Source: Colletotrichum lupini (Eukaryota; Ascomycota; Sordariomycetes; Glomerellales; Glomerellaceae). From it: 64,000 nt of DNA. Below, in pieces: positions 22,004 to 33,967 of this stretch (the stretch's first letter is position 1; each line of letters begins with the position of its first letter). The notes beneath the pieces were generated by a model. It searched no databases and was not told the origin of the DNA. It was given only the letters and a program-made list of their open reading frames with translations. Both the position numbers and the translations under genes were made by a program. Location of the stretch: NCBI RefSeq assembly GCF_023278565.1, contig NC_064676.1, positions 868,001 through 932,000 on the forward strand, written 5' to 3'.

Positions 22004-23001
22004 CATATCCCCAGTTGTCCAAGACTTTCTTATACTTTCTCAAGTGGTTCTCGAGGCTAGAAAGTGAACCGTCAGACATGACTCGGAGTTTCAGGGTTCG
22101 AGGCTTCGGCTTCTACGGCGAAAATAGATACGGATAGATCATTTCCCCTCCCCCACGGGTATCACGGACAGGCACTGTCGGAAACCGTTCTCCGGACCTT
22201 GTATGGGCTCCAGGCGTTCTTCATTTCTAAGAACTAGCTTGCGATGCTACTGCAGGCGTGATACCATGTAAATCGGGCGCTGAAAATAAGAGGGCACATC
22301 GTTGAAGAGGCAATATAAGCTTTTAGCCGAGCCGACTCCGGGGCCGGGGAATATGGTCTGTTTTTGGCAGCTTGGGAGGAACTCGGCGCGGTTATGAGGC
22401 GAAAAATTCGAACTGAGCCGATTTGGTAGAATGATCGACGGACCTTGAATGGTAACTATTAGAAAGCGAAACCGACGTATTCGTGTGCGCGCTGTTCTCC
22501 GGGCCTGCTAAGCTTTCAGAGATAATCTAAATTAGCTTTTTCTCTAGGTTGAGCGCTATTTCTAAAGGCAGGATTTACGACACCACCTAACCCCCTGAGT
22601 GAGTTGTCAACGATATAGTGGCTCTGTAGGGAAACCTGTATGACTCGGGGGGCAGACTAGTATGTGGATACATGGGGCACGGAAAACACCCAACTACAAC
22701 TGCAAAAAGTCCAAACATGAGCTTTATTAGTGATGATTGTTGTCTTCCGCTAACTCCGGGGTAATAGATTGACATCTAATTAACTTTTGTAGGACTCTCG
22801 TATCGTAGCTTCAACAGTTGTCTTCGAGAAGGATTCCCACGATTTCAAAAGTTTGGAAGTTCTGCGAGTATGCGAGTCCTATATAGAGCCTGGAACTCTT
22901 CGCCGATCAGTGAACAGAAAATGTGACCAGTAGACAAACGCAATCTCACAAACTCATTACAACATCAAGTTACCATTCCAACCCCTCTACCAAAACTCAA
23001 A
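22004..23001. other. Flank between transposon nest and secreted-protein gene
   Basis: No gene seen. Base composition returns at once to normal at 22004. The last 200 bp, with CA-rich sequence before the ATG at 23002, are the presumed promoter and leader of the small secreted protein. Confidence 0.5.
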
Positions 23002-23424
23002 ATGAAGACCTCCATCATCTCTACCGTTGCCATGCTGCTTATCTCCAGCAGCTTGGTCGATGCTCGCACCTGTGTGTGTCTCGTACGTATCACTCACTCT
23101 CGTAACATTGGGCTTAAAGGAAGCTTGATGTGTTCGACATAATATTTCCAGAGCTGACTATCGGGAATGTAGTTCAAGAACCAGGAGGGTAACGACCAAG
23201 GCTCCCAGGGATCCACCGCCCACTGCTGCGGTAGTAAGTGCCTTCTTTTCTTTTCTCTCCTTATGTGTCTTATGCGGGATACTAACGCGTGACTAGACGG
23301 AGTCGTCACTGGACCTTTCCACAATGCCGCCTTCTACTGCCCCAACCGACAAGAGACCGCCGCCCAGTTCGATGCTTGCTGCAGGAACTGGATCGCCAGC
23401 TCTTTCGGATCTTGCGACTCCTAG
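23002..23424 (+). CDS. Small secreted cysteine-rich protein (effector-like), three exons
   Basis: Exons 23002-23082, 23173-23233 and 23297-23424 encode 89 residues. Intron 1 (90 bp, GTACGT...GTAG) has a CTGAC branch site 14 nt before its AG. Intron 2 (63 bp, GTAAGT...CTAG) has ACTAAC. Residues 1-21 (MKTSIISTVAMLLISSSLVDA) form a typical signal peptide. The mature part has eight Cys at 24, 26, 45, 46, 62, 75, 76 and 87, in the pattern CxC...CC...C...CC...C, implying four disulfides. It is rich in Asn, Gln, Ser and Gly and has no enzyme motif. Size, secretion and Cys spacing are those of fungal small secreted proteins that act in the apoplast or in competition; I do not recognise a named family. 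Only about 1 kb separates it from the RIP-degraded transposon nest, a setting common for fast-evolving effectors. An earlier acceptor at 23151 would bring in a stop, so it is not used. Confidence 0.82.
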
Positions 23425-23664
23425 GCTGTCCAACAGGATCTTGGCTGGCATGTGTAGTCCGTGGACTTGGAGATTCTGCAGCAATCGATAGAGGCATGGA
23501 TAAAGATGGAGGCATTGGCTGATAGCTTGAATACACATGACTGGTCACCACATCTTCTTGAGGTTTTTTGTTACGAGCTTATCATGATCGAGAACAATGG
23601 TGATAGCCCCTGCACAGCCAAAGGTTTGTATGTGCCTTACCCACGAAGTGGCTGTACGATGCTT

Positions 23665-25212
23665 TTAAGCACTCCCAGCCGCTCCATTCCGTAGCTCTCG
23701 CTCATGCTTGCGGAACGAAACCAACATCCCAAGATCGTACACAACCTTGAGACATCCAGCACCCACAAAAGCAACCCAGAAGAGATTCTTATCTACCAAG
23801 ATACCCACACCCACGGGACCAACACTCGACGTGCACGTCTTCAAAACATTGATCAAGCCCAACACAGTAGTCCGCTCCTTGGGCAAAATCACGCCAGCAA
23901 GGAAAGCGGCTCTCGGCGCGACGTCCATGGAATGCGTCAGGGCGCGGAAGATCAGAAACACGATCGCCGTGGTGGCGTCTCGCGGAAGAGGGATGAGTGC
24001 GGTGAAGATTGTCGAGGGGAGGTGGGTGAAGACCATGGCCTGTGTAGTGAAAGTTAGCGGACAGTGAAATGAGCTTATGGAGATCTAGAGGGGAGTGGTT
24101 CTATATTTCACGTACGTTGAGGTTGCCGATTCGCTTGGCTATCGAGGATGCGACTAGAGTTGTGGCCGCTGCCAGCAGGCTCGTGGTGAAGAATAAAGAG
24201 CCCAAAGTTCCATCGTCCACGTTGAACTTCCACCGGAAGAAGAAGGCGATCCAGGACCTGGAATATGTCAGCGTTAATACTCACAAAAGGAGTAAGTGGG
24301 GACATACTGGGTAGTCAAGCTCGAGGCAAAAGAATCAAGCGCAAAGAAGAAGCACAAGGTAGCGACAACAGGCATACTCTCCCTCTCAATCCTCGGAACA
24401 ATCTTCGACCGCCAAGTCTTGACCTCAAATTCCCTCTCAGCCGATCGTTCGCCCAGAATCGGAGTCGTCTCTTCCGCAGACGCCCCAGCTTCCTCCCGCT
24501 CTGCCTCAATATCACGGCTCAGGAGCAAGGCGAGGAAGAACTTGAACACTCCGAGCACCGCATACCCGTAAAAGACTACACGGTACGCATGCTCAAGTCC
24601 CCAGCCGGCACTCGTCGTCAAGTAATGCGCCGTCCAGCCGCTCGTCATCGCCCCAAAGGCAGTTCCGGCCGCACCCATGAGGCTATACCAGGCATAGACA
24701 TCGCTCCTATCCTCAGCGGTAGTCAGATGCGCGACGATACTCTCTTCCACAGCCCGGAAAGGTCCAATTTCAGCGCCACTGGTTGTAATCAGCCTCACTC
24801 TTCTTGATTCCCTGAGAGGGATGTGTGAAACATACCTTGGACTTATAACCCCCACCACAGCAGCAGCCAACAACACCCAAAACCCGCTACACATCGCAAA
24901 AACAACACCGCTAACAGCCATCAAAGCCGCGCCTGCAGCTAGCACCGCCTTCCGCCCGACGCCATCGGCGATGGAAGTGAGAACTAAACTGATGCAGACG
25001 TCGCCGACGAGCGTAAACGCCATGAACAGACCAATTCGCGTCGCCGAGAGGCCGAGGAGTTCAAAGTACGCTACTAGCTGCAAGGTCGTCGCGCCGTAGG
25101 CGAACATGCGCACGAAGCGCTGGAGGCATAGTAATTTGATGTCGGGGTGGGATCTGCCGAGGGCCAGGAGGCCTGTTTCGGCGAGTCCGCGGTGTAGAAG
25201 CTGTCGAGACAT
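23665..25212 (-). CDS. Major facilitator superfamily transporter
   Basis: Four exons (25212-24836, 24778-24308, 24257-24116, 24039-23665) give 454 residues, with every intron GT-AG and phases closing exactly. The first intron (57 bp) is stop-free and in frame. Twelve hydrophobic segments can be traced. The loop between helices 2 and 3 contains D-G-V-G-R-K-A, the MFS signature D-x-x-G-R-R/K. An acidic central loop (EREEAGASAEETTPILGE) separates the two halves, as usual. The layout recalls the yeast YJR124C-type fungal MFS proteins, whose substrate is unknown (tentative). It lies 240 bp downstream of, and convergent with, the small secreted protein gene. Expected at the plasma or vacuolar membrane. 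Family certain, substrate not known. Confidence 0.88.
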
Positions 25213-25574
25213 TGCGAATGTTGTCTCTACTGTACCTATCTACATGGAAGATGTCAAGGCGAGAATAGTGGTGGTAGAAGAGTCATTGGGTGCGGATGAA
25301 TCATCTCCGCGGACCGAATTTTAAAGCAATTCATGGTTGTCGGGAAGTGGAGACTGATTATCACTTGCAGCGACGCGATTAGGATGCGCAAGGCCCCTAG
25401 TCAATCCAAATGCTGTGACTCTGAAATCTATGTTTTCGCTGCTTCGGCATGGTCTAATCATACCTGTGACATAATGTTGGGGGAATAGAAGTTGGAAGAA
25501 TGGACGTGAGATGGAACGGCGTAAGTATTCATAAAGCGGGCTTGCCAGGGATTACCACTTTATGACAGACACAA

Positions 25575-27782
25575 CTATATGCGAAGACTCCATCCCCGAT
25601 CACTCATACCCAAGCTCCAAGCTATCCCAGGCCCTCTCTTAACGACATCATCAACTTCTTCCTGATGGTGCCCCTGCGCAAGCCCAATCTCAAGAGCCTG
25701 CTTATCCTTGGAGTTGATAGCGACCATGGCCTGTAGCGTAGAGCTCTTCACCACCCCGATACCCGCTGCTTTGGTCTGAACGATGGCGAGAGCCAGGAGC
25801 ATGATGGAAAGCACGGCCTGACAGGATATGAACGCAAGCCAAGGCCAGCGAACTTGTACGAATGTTTCCAATGCGAGTGCTTGCCCACTTGCTATTGTGG
25901 TATCATTTGTTATGCTGTTCTTGCGTTAGTAACCTCGTTTACCTATTCAACATAAGGGGAATCGACAGGAGACATACCGATTCGACAAGCTCCTGGCAAC
26001 ATTATTCGTAATATTCGCAACAGCCTCATTAATCACAACCTCCTGCGACACATTCGCCCGCCCCTGCGCCTCCAACGTCTTGGCGCCGTACTGTATCGCA
26101 GCCAGGTACCGAGCCGGCGCGAGACCGAGTGCACTCGGCACGTTACTGAGATCCGAATACGACCCGTTGAGCGCATTCCTCAGACTGTCCTGCATCGCGC
26201 CGAACCCGGTACCGCCGTAGGGGAAGTTCTCGCCATCGGGGTTGAGGGGGTCTCGTATCGCGGGTAGGTCGTCTCGTACCTGGCCGGAGGGGAACGTGAT
26301 GGAGCCCTGTTCGACGTCTGAGGTGATCTCGACGACTTTGCGCGATTCAATGTTGCCGTTGAAGGAGAGGTTGTATGTCTTTGCGCAGAGATAGAGCACA
26401 GCTTCCGTGGCTCCGACTGTGCCTTCGACGCCGTCTCGCAGGGAGTAAATCACCGTGAAGTTAAAGAGTGCTGCCTCAGGGTTCACATCCGACGCAATTG
26501 GCTTCCGAGTACCTTGCAGATTGATGAGACCGAAGTAATTACCGCTCAAGTCCGCAGACACCCCATTAAGAAGAGAAGCTCTAACCCGCGGTGTTCCGGT
26601 GGGCGTCTCTTTGGTCGTGACGTTTAACGATTCTGTCACGTTCCAGAATTTGGCGCAAATGCTCAGCGAGCTGTATGTTTCCCACTGGCATTCACTCGTG
26701 GGACAGCGGGCTGGACTGAGGGGAAATTCTTGGGTGTGGTCATAGCTTAGGCCTTCGAAGATTGATTGTTGGACGTAGTTTTCCTGTTGTACTGCACGCA
26801 TGCGTATTAGTAGATGTAGGATATGAGGGAGGATTTAGAAGTAAGACGTACAACTGGAGAAGGTATTGGATGTACTAAAGAAGTATGATGTTGATCGGGG
26901 CACTGTCGCATCACCGTCTACGCGCGCGAGGCGGACGGGGTATGTGACGGCGGATTGCGTCAAAGTCGACGTGAAGATTGCCGTGATCATGACAATCGTA
27001 GCAATGAGACTCGGGGACCTGCGGATAGCATCAGCACACGCCACACCTTTCTCACCATCACTAGAACACAAAACTCACCAACCCTTAGTCGTCTTCAACA
27101 GTTGGATACTCCCCCAAGGTCCTCTGCTAGCCGAGTCGAAATCCTGAAAATCCTTCAACGGCCTCTCCTTGCGATACCAGAGCCACTTCAACTGCGACAA
27201 GCTCTCAGACACTGGGATAACAAACGCAGCTCTCGCCAGCGTGGCGAGGAAGGCGATGAGAGTGTTGAGTGTCAGGCCTAGCGGCCATTCGGGCAGTCGT
27301 TGGCCATCGAAGCGGGATAGCACCCCGGCGAGAGCGGCGACGGAGGCGATGCTTATGATTGACCATATGAGCTCTGGTAGCCAGCCCTTGAGGGATGTGC
27401 TCCATGGCTGCTTGGGTGCAGAAGGAGTGAGACCGGATTCTCTGTGGGATAGATGGGACTTTGTGTCTGTTCTCCCTGGTGTGTAGTCCCATCCACCGTG
27501 ACGAGGCGACTCGGCCGAGTCCCAGTCTGTGTTAGACAGCTTGTTGTAAGATCCGTGCGGAGCGCCGGTGACATGGGCGGCGCCGGTCTCGGCGGTCACT
27601 GAGCTCTTGGGTCGTTGGGTTTGCCCAGACTCTACTGGCTCGATGCGGGTCTCTGCCGAGTCGGTGGACTGCACATGAATGAGCGGTCGCCGATCATCTC
27701 TTGAGAGGTCCGATGCCTCCGAATTGTATGGCGGACGCCTAGTGCTATCTGCCGCCGCCCAGGGACCTTCAAGATGGTGCAT
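25575..27782 (-). CDS. DUF3176 family membrane protein
   Basis: Exons 27782-27079, 27018-26852, 26791-25978 and 25914-25575 encode 674 residues. After a polar, disordered N-terminus of about 130 residues comes the DUF3176 region: PELIWSIISIASVAALAGVL, LSRFDGQRLPEWPLGLTLNT, LSQLKWLWYRKERPLKDF and DSASRGPWGS. These blocks include two to three transmembrane helices. A third helix (SLIATIVMITAIFTSTLTQ) leads into a large Asn-glycosylation-rich ectodomain with several Cys (N-V-T, N-F-T, N-L-S, N-G-S sequons). A last helix (WPWLAFISCQAVLSIMLLAL) precedes a short cytosolic tail. The family is confined to filamentous fungi and has no known biochemical activity; a cell-surface role is inferred from topology. 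Confidence 0.88.
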
Positions 27783-28637
27783 GGTTGGTCATCTAGTGAC
27801 CAGGAACGAGCCCTCAAATTACAACCAGACAACACTCGCAGTCTAGCATTGTGGTGAAAGACTTCGACAACCTTAAAGGGAAAGAAAGGCCAGCTAGCTT
27901 TAAGATAAGGATGCCGGCTGAGAAACAAGCAGCACATCATCCGCGCTGGGGTTGTTTGTGGGTTGATCGTCAAGGCAGCAGGATCACACAGAGACAGCAC
28001 AGCCCGTGGCTTCCCCACCAGAAAGGCTGTGACAGGGCCATTTGTGTCGCCTAGGGCCTGAGAATAGCTAAGCGACTGCTGCCAGGCCGGGATGGGGACG
28101 CTGTTGGTGGCACCCCATGCAGGAAACCTCGAGGCTCAGGCAAGGGGCGGCTGGGACATGTGCGTGATGTCGGCTTGCATGGGCACTGCCGGGTAGCAGT
28201 AGGATCATTTACCCTGTGTCGCTGTCTCACAGGATTGCCGTCGGCATTCGATCTGTGAGACTTTTTCTGGCCACTCGAGTTTCAGTCGTGGTGAATGAGG
28301 ATTTGGTCACACAAGCTGATTGGCATGGCCAACAACGTGGCCGAATTGAGCTTCAGGAAATGGAACCATGTTTGCGAAGAGCGTCGAAATTATCCGTGAA
28401 TTTTTGTCTAATTTTGTAAGGTGGATCTAGCTCATCTATCTTCTGGCTCAGACTTGCCTTTACGACATCATCGCCAGCGGTCTTGAATGATTAACTTGAA
28501 CGTATGCTGCAAGCAAAGGGTTACTGCAAAGCAGAAACGCGCAGTCACTGGCAACATCGTTCAAGGGACCGCCAACTCGGAAGTATCTGTACGTCATCAT
28601 CGCCAGCTTTGGGAAGCACTTGTCTCCCAGTTTATAC
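27783..28637. other. Intergenic region
   Basis: Upstream of the DUF3176 gene and downstream of the ASNSD1-type gene. No open frame with recognisable features; nothing repeat-like seen. Confidence 0.5.
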
Positions 28638-30451
28638 TCATGGAGCAATGAGTGTTGTTCCCTTTGTCTTTCCACTCTCCATCTTTGCGGTCCTCGAGCC
28701 GAATTGAATCTAGTCGAATGATTAGCCCGGGGGATACTCAGCCGCCCTCAGAGTATAGAGTAAAACCTACCGCTCTCTTCTTCTCTTGGGCAACTGCGCC
28801 CATGCCAAGATCCCTCGCAAGAAGCCTCAGCACTCGCTTCTCAGGATCGACCCCCGAGTCGCCTTCGGGATAGCCAAAGTCACACTTCTCCCAGACCGGA
28901 CACTCGATGGCCCACTTCACAAACTGTTCATCAAGGAACGGGAATCGTACTTCCCGGCTCCAGTGAGACATGGCTCTATCGTCGCGTCCCAAGTTGCGCT
29001 TGCCCAGCCGGCTAACATCTAGCTTGAGTTCCTCGAGCAGGCCCGGGTAGCCCCTCCTTGAAAATGCAGTGGTATGCCGTACATAGCCGCCAAAGAGTTC
29101 GTCGGCCCCGAGGCCAGAGAGAAGCACTCGCGCTGGCGTGGTATATTTGACGGCTGGGTCTGACGGGCTACTTTGTGACATGCCGATGCCGCGGGCGGCA
29201 AAGTAGAGGGCGTAGGCGATGGAGAGATCCATCTCGGTGTTATGGGGATACATCAAAGAGATCACTTGGCTCCGGTGCTCGAGTACTTCCTGGTAAGGAA
29301 CGTCAACCTGCCAAGGGTCAGTAAGGGCAGATAGCTGTATCAAGCTAAAGGAACCTACGGCGATGAATCTCCAATTTCTAGCTGGGCAGACAGTAGTCAG
29401 CTCGGCAAAGGACTTCCTTCCCGTGATTCTGTCTGGACAAGCCTCATAGAGACTTGGCGCACCAGGGGAGTTGTCAGCCTTCGCTGCTAAGCGAGGGTTC
29501 TCGAAAGCCACGTTGATCAGGTCGATGCCTTGATCAGATGGAACCAAGTCGCTAGCCATCCGCGCGAGGATTGTACAGTCCAAGCCGCCAGAGAACAAGA
29601 CAGCTACTCGCGTGTCGTTGCCAGCATCGTGGGCTGGGGGTTCAGGAACGTTTAAAACGCGCAATCTGAGCGACTCGGTCATCTGCTGTTTGACTGCCTG
29701 CACTGACGGTGACACTGCTGACAGCGGCTGAACATCAGATGGCGGGAGTGTCATACTGAAGACTCCAATGTTGAGGACCTGATATCGTAAGTAGCAAAAA
29801 CGTAATTCATGTCGCGCGAGACATCTAGCTTACCGTCTCAGTCTCGCCTGGCGTCCAAGAGCGAGGTGAGCTTGACTTCAGTGAGTCACTGTGCCAGGCT
29901 ACCAAGTCTACGACGTAGATGCCATCTGCTTCCACCTCTGCCCACGAAGATGATGTGTTCTCAGCAATGCTAGATAATCTGATTCCACCCTCTCCATTGA
30001 GCAGCAACGATCGTCGACCAAGTCGATCGCGACCATAGAATAGACGGGAAGAAGTCGCGTCAAAGTAGACAAACGCGAAAGGGCCCTCAATTCTGCGCAG
30101 TACATTCAAGACCGCATCTTCTTCAGCGCTGCGGCTACTGGCCGCGGTGAGCAAAGCAAAGATTGCCTCTCCGTCGTTCCCTTGGACGGGTCCCCCTGCA
30201 ATCTTCCAGGCTTCGCCGTTCCAGCACAGGACAGACCCAGAAGACGCGTCGCGAAAGGGCTGCTGAGTGACGTGGTCACCGCGCAGAGCCAGAACAGTCG
30301 AGGTGAGAGTCAGAAAGACAGAGCTGTCTCCCGGGGTTTGACAGCGAACTTCGCCTAGATGATCCGGACCGCGGTTGCAGAGGCATGTCTTGACGTCTCG
30401 GGGCAGCGACTGGAAGCCGTCGCGAGAAACGACCGCGTGGATCCCGCACAT
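28638..30451 (-). CDS. ASNSD1: Asparagine synthetase domain-containing protein 1 (ASNSD1/YML096W type)
   Basis: Exons 30451-29834, 29778-29359, 29307-28771 and 28709-28638 give 548 residues. The N-terminus MCGIHAVVSRDG has Cys2 in the position of the class II glutamine amidotransferase nucleophile, followed by CNRGPDHLG and WNGEAW. The second half is an asparagine-synthetase-like ATP pyrophosphatase domain: AVLFSGGLDC (PP-loop, about 269-274), LMYPHNTEMDLSIAYALYFA and LLSGLGADELFGGY. The final 24-codon exon encodes IQFGSRTAKMESGKTKGTTL, the conserved end of this family. A model that reads through the last intron would stop early at 28738. The 51 bp second intron is in frame and stop-free. The family is conserved from yeast to man and its physiological reaction is not settled. 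Likely cytosolic. Confidence 0.9.
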
Positions 30452-31274
30452 TATAGCCTACGCGGCACCGAACGCAGTTTGCCACGGGCTGCAGAAAATA
30501 AGTCTCAGATGGCAACGTCTGTGACTGGGCTGCTGCGATCCGCGATTCACGGGAAGGAGGCTTGCGACCGCGTTGGATGTTGGTCATGAAGTTGCTGTTC
30601 ACGCAAGAATCGGCCAACGGAATTTGTTCGGGAACAAAGATTGGGTACCTGGTACTGTGGACCAATGGAGCACCATCAACCCCACCATCGATTTAGGTAC
30701 GTACTTTCGTGCATCTTAGGGCTCTTGTGATGGTCAGATTGGCTTGCTTCAAAGAAGAACACCATTGAATTTAGAGATCCTTGAATTGCTTCTTCTCAAT
30801 CATCCGTTGACTGAATTGTTTTAACTTCTACGATTTGTATTTCTTTCTTTCTTGGAGAGGGCCACATCTGGTATGCTTTGAGCAGACTTCACTCAGATGA
30901 CGCCATTACACATCGCCATGCAAAAATCCCGAGATGGATCATGAACTTCCCCTCCCCCAAAGCAGACAAGGAATGAGCGGAAGCTAGTAGTAGGGCGGCA
31001 TAGACTACCCGAGCAAGTGACCTTGCTTTTCCGGGGAGATCTGGGGAGTTCCCCAGTTGCGTGATGCAATTGGAACCCCAGCCGCGAAGACCCGAACTTG
31101 ACAGTTGAGGTCAGCCCAGTGTTAGTCGACAACATCACGCCACTCTCTCGGCTGTCTTCATCATGCGACAGTGCCATCATCATCGGCTCAGCGAGAAGTG
31201 ACAGAACAACAGTATAAGATGGACAACATATCCTCCGACACCTAGTAGAAATCCTAGAAAGACTAATTATCACA
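30452..31274. other. Divergent promoter region
   Basis: Lies between two genes transcribed away from each other (ASNSD1 type on minus, 3-hydroxyacyl-CoA dehydrogenase on plus), so it should hold both promoters. No convincing gene inside. Confidence 0.5.
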
Positions 31275-32462
31275 ATGGCATCTAGAAGAACCTGTCAACA
31301 ACTATGGCGCACTCAACCCACCATTACAAGCGGCATCATAAGCCGAAGCATCACAAAACCAGCAACAATCGCCAGAACCCTGCCCACAACGACGACAGCA
31401 ATACTCCTCCCCAAAGCCCGACTTACAACTCAATGCCGGCAATCAAATTCCTTCTCATCTCAACATCAAATTCGCCCATTCTCAAGCCATTCTCCTAAGA
31501 CGGAAGCAGCAGCAGCGGCGCCCGTCACCCCAAAATGGACGCCGCCTAGCGACCCCACTTCCCGGCCCGTTGTCATCCTCGGCGCGGGGGTCCTTGGTCG
31601 GCGATTAGCCGTTATGTGGGCCTCTACGGGCCGGCCCGTCATACTCCACGACGTTGACTCGAGCGTGCTTTCCTCTGCGATGCCCTACGTCGGGGATGCG
31701 CTCACCACGGTTTGTGCTGTTCGTGAGACGCATCCGGGTCGGGTTACGACCAGCACTGTTTTGGAGGAATCGTGCAGTGGAAACCCTTGGATGGTCATTG
31801 AAGCTCTCCCCGAGGATCCAGAGATCAAGCGCGAGATGCTGGGGAAAGTCGATGCACTCGTTCCTGAAGACTGTATCCTGGCGTCCAACAGCTCGACATG
31901 GCCGACATCAGCTCTAAGACATCTGATTACCCGGCCGGAACGCCTACTGAACACGCATTATCACCTTCCACCGCGGAATACATACGTCGAGCTCATGACT
32001 TGCGGCGTTACAGACCAAGACCTCATGCCCTTCCTAAAGAAGCAGATGAAGAGCGTGGGATTCAACCCTCTGGCACTTCCCCATGAGTCTGTTGGCTTCG
32101 TCTTCAACCGGATATGGTCCGCCGTCAAGTCAGACACGCTACGCATCCTACAGGCGGAACTCGCTTCACCCCGGGATATTGACGCCCTCTTCAGAGACTT
32201 CTTCCACGCCGAGAAAGGGCCCTGTGAGAAGATGGACGAGGTCGGGCTGGACACTGTGTGGCAGGTTGAAAGGAACAGGGTGAACATGGGGGTCGTGGAT
32301 GTAAAGAAGGCCGGGTACACGGACTGGTTGGAGGAGAACTACATTTCTAGGGGGAGGCTTGGGGAGAAGACGGGAGATGGGCTGTACTCGGCCGAGGAGA
32401 GGAACATCTTGCGTGAGAAGAGGGCTCAGGCGAAGAGCTCGTATCTGAAGTTGCGCCGATGA
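31275..32462 (+). CDS. 3-hydroxyacyl-CoA dehydrogenase family protein, probably mitochondrial
   Basis: Single exon, 395 residues. The first 80 residues are rich in Arg, Ser and Thr and almost free of acidic residues, as in a mitochondrial targeting peptide. Then comes a Rossmann fold, RPVVILGAGVLGRRLAVMWA (GxGxxG at 103-108), with the NAD-selecting acidic residue in HDVD. The family motifs S-N-S-S-T-W-P-T-S, N-T-H-Y-H-L-P-P-R-N and ESVGFVFNRIWSAVK place it in the 3-hydroxyacyl-CoA dehydrogenase / L-gulonate or lambda-crystallin branch of NAD-dependent dehydrogenases. It would oxidise a 3-hydroxy acid or its CoA ester. The C-terminal domain ends about residue 385. The precise substrate is not deducible. 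Confidence 0.88.
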   Translation: MASRRTCQQLWRTQPTITSGIISRSITKPATIARTLPTTTTAILLPKARLTTQCRQSNSFSSQHQIRPFSSHSPKTEAAAAAPVTPKWTPPSDPTSRPVVILGAGVLGRRLAVMWASTGRPVILHDVDSSVLSSAMPYVGDALTTVCAVRETHPGRVTTSTVLEESCSGNPWMVIEALPEDPEIKREMLGKVDALVPEDCILASNSSTWPTSALRHLITRPERLLNTHYHLPPRNTYVELMTCGVTDQDLMPFLKKQMKSVGFNPLALPHESVGFVFNRIWSAVKSDTLRILQAELASPRDIDALFRDFFHAEKGPCEKMDEVGLDTVWQVERNRVNMGVVDVKKAGYTDWLEENYISRGRLGEKTGDGLYSAEERNILREKRAQAKSSYLKLRR

Positions 32463-32703
32463 AGTACGGCCCACTGTATGCTTCGCGGTAGCGTTTTCTT
32501 TTCTGTTCTGTCAAATGCGAGGAGAATTGGTTGGCCACGTTTGGAGGCAACATGTTGCAGAACTGATAACACAAAGCCATACTTTGATGAAGCAGCAGCA
32601 ATGTCACTGCTCAGCCACCATCCCGTCTGATTCTCCGTAAAAGCCACGGTATGCGTTTGACCTTTTCCCCCGCATCAGAGTGCTCAGTTTCCCTTTACGT
32701 GCT

Positions 32704-33967
32704 TCAGAATCTAGGCCTCTTCTTTTGCGGCTCCCCCGTCTCTTCTGATCTATCCCCGCCAATGGCAGTCTTCTTGGCCTGGTTCCTCATGTACTTGAGA
32801 TTATTGTCCGAAATTGGTAACTTGAAATCCCTCCTCGAACCTTCGAATCGATCCATGATTTGATTTAAAGGCGAGCATCTCTTGTGGACCGCTTGACTTT
32901 TAGATCGGAGGCTGGAAGTCAAATACCAAATGGCATTGACGTTTCCGAGAAAGCGTGTTCTAGTTTCCTGAGGTACCCCAAATTTCCCAAGACCAAGACG
33001 TTCGACAGCTTTCATTACTTCAACCAGGGCAGTGTCGTTGCACCGGTCCTTGATCGCTTTCCAATCAGTCGCAGACAGGGCAGGAATCTTGGGAGGAGGA
33101 TGCCTATATCCATGATAGCCATCATAATGCGATTCAGGCTGCTCTTGAGGCCGTTCTTTTTTGCATCCTCGGCCTTCTAACCCTTCCCGAATGGCGGCGT
33201 GAAAGTGTGAACTCAATTCATCCAGAATATCCTGTCGAGCCTTTGTGATGTCATCTGATTGCGGCTTGTTAAGCAAACGTATTCCACAACTTTGTGTTTA
33301 AGAACCCACCTATTATGCCATTGGCTTCGTAACAATCGTAAGTGTTGAGAGGGACCCCTATCTTGTCAACAATCTGCCCTTCGGTGTTGACTTTGGACCT
33401 AAGGACGAAATCTTTACATTTCAATCCAAAGGTCCTTTCCTCTCCGAGCTCCCAGGCAATCCACAATAATCTTTCGTTCCCTTCCGAGATCTCATCGAGG
33501 TCCTTGTGAGGTTCGAACCATATTGGCGCCCACTGGAATATGACCGACAACATGTCATACTTGTTCGTGACAACAAGGAGCTGGTAGAGCTCATCCAGCT
33601 CCAGCTTCTGCGGGACCGCGCTGAAGCAACTATGGATGATGTTGAGGAGAATGAAGAAGGGCGCAGGGCGGTCTTCGGGAAGCTTCACGATCCAGGTTTC
33701 TCCCTCGGGCTTCGACTCCGAGAATCCACCAAAGAGCATTGCTCGAAACACGGGAGACGCGCGCGCCAGTGCCCTAGAGCAGACGACGAAGTCGAACACG
33801 TCGGCGCTCCCATCTTCTAAACTGCCGATTCTGAGAGTGAGGTCGCCTCGATCGTCGAAGGAGACCTTTTCGGTCGCGATAGGAGATCCCGCTCGCTCAG
33901 GACTATTGGGCTTGGGTTCGTCGGAATCCTTGGGGACGTCAGACGAGTTCTCTGTGGCTGACGCCAT
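32704..33967 (-). CDS. BTB-like paralogue 1 of a four-gene tandem array
   Basis: Exons 33967-33310 and 33254-32704 encode 402 residues. The intron (55 bp, GTGGGT...TCAG) splits a codon in phase 1, giving ...NGII-D-DITKARQDIL. Residues about 35-170 look like a BTB/POZ fold: DLTLRIG, FVVCSRALARASPVFRAML, LPEDRPAPFFILLNIIHSC and LYQLLVVTNKYDM. The segment WIAWELGEE is shared with the other three copies. Exon 2 carries AVHKRCSPLNQIM, corresponding to the H-x-x-C-x-P-[FL]-x-x-x-M motif of the family. BTB domains mediate dimerisation and often recruit Cullin3 ligases, but no partner domain is seen here. This is the least decayed BTB of the four and probably the founder (inference). Confidence 0.82.

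Noticed and set aside
23152..23424. Earlier splice acceptors for the small secreted protein (23151 or 23153)
   Set aside because: Both lead to immediate stops; only the AG at 23171-23172 keeps the Cys-rich frame and has a CTGAC branch site at the right distance.
23461..23694. 77-codon plus frame behind the secreted protein
   Set aside because: Lies between two convergent genes, has no motif and no start context.
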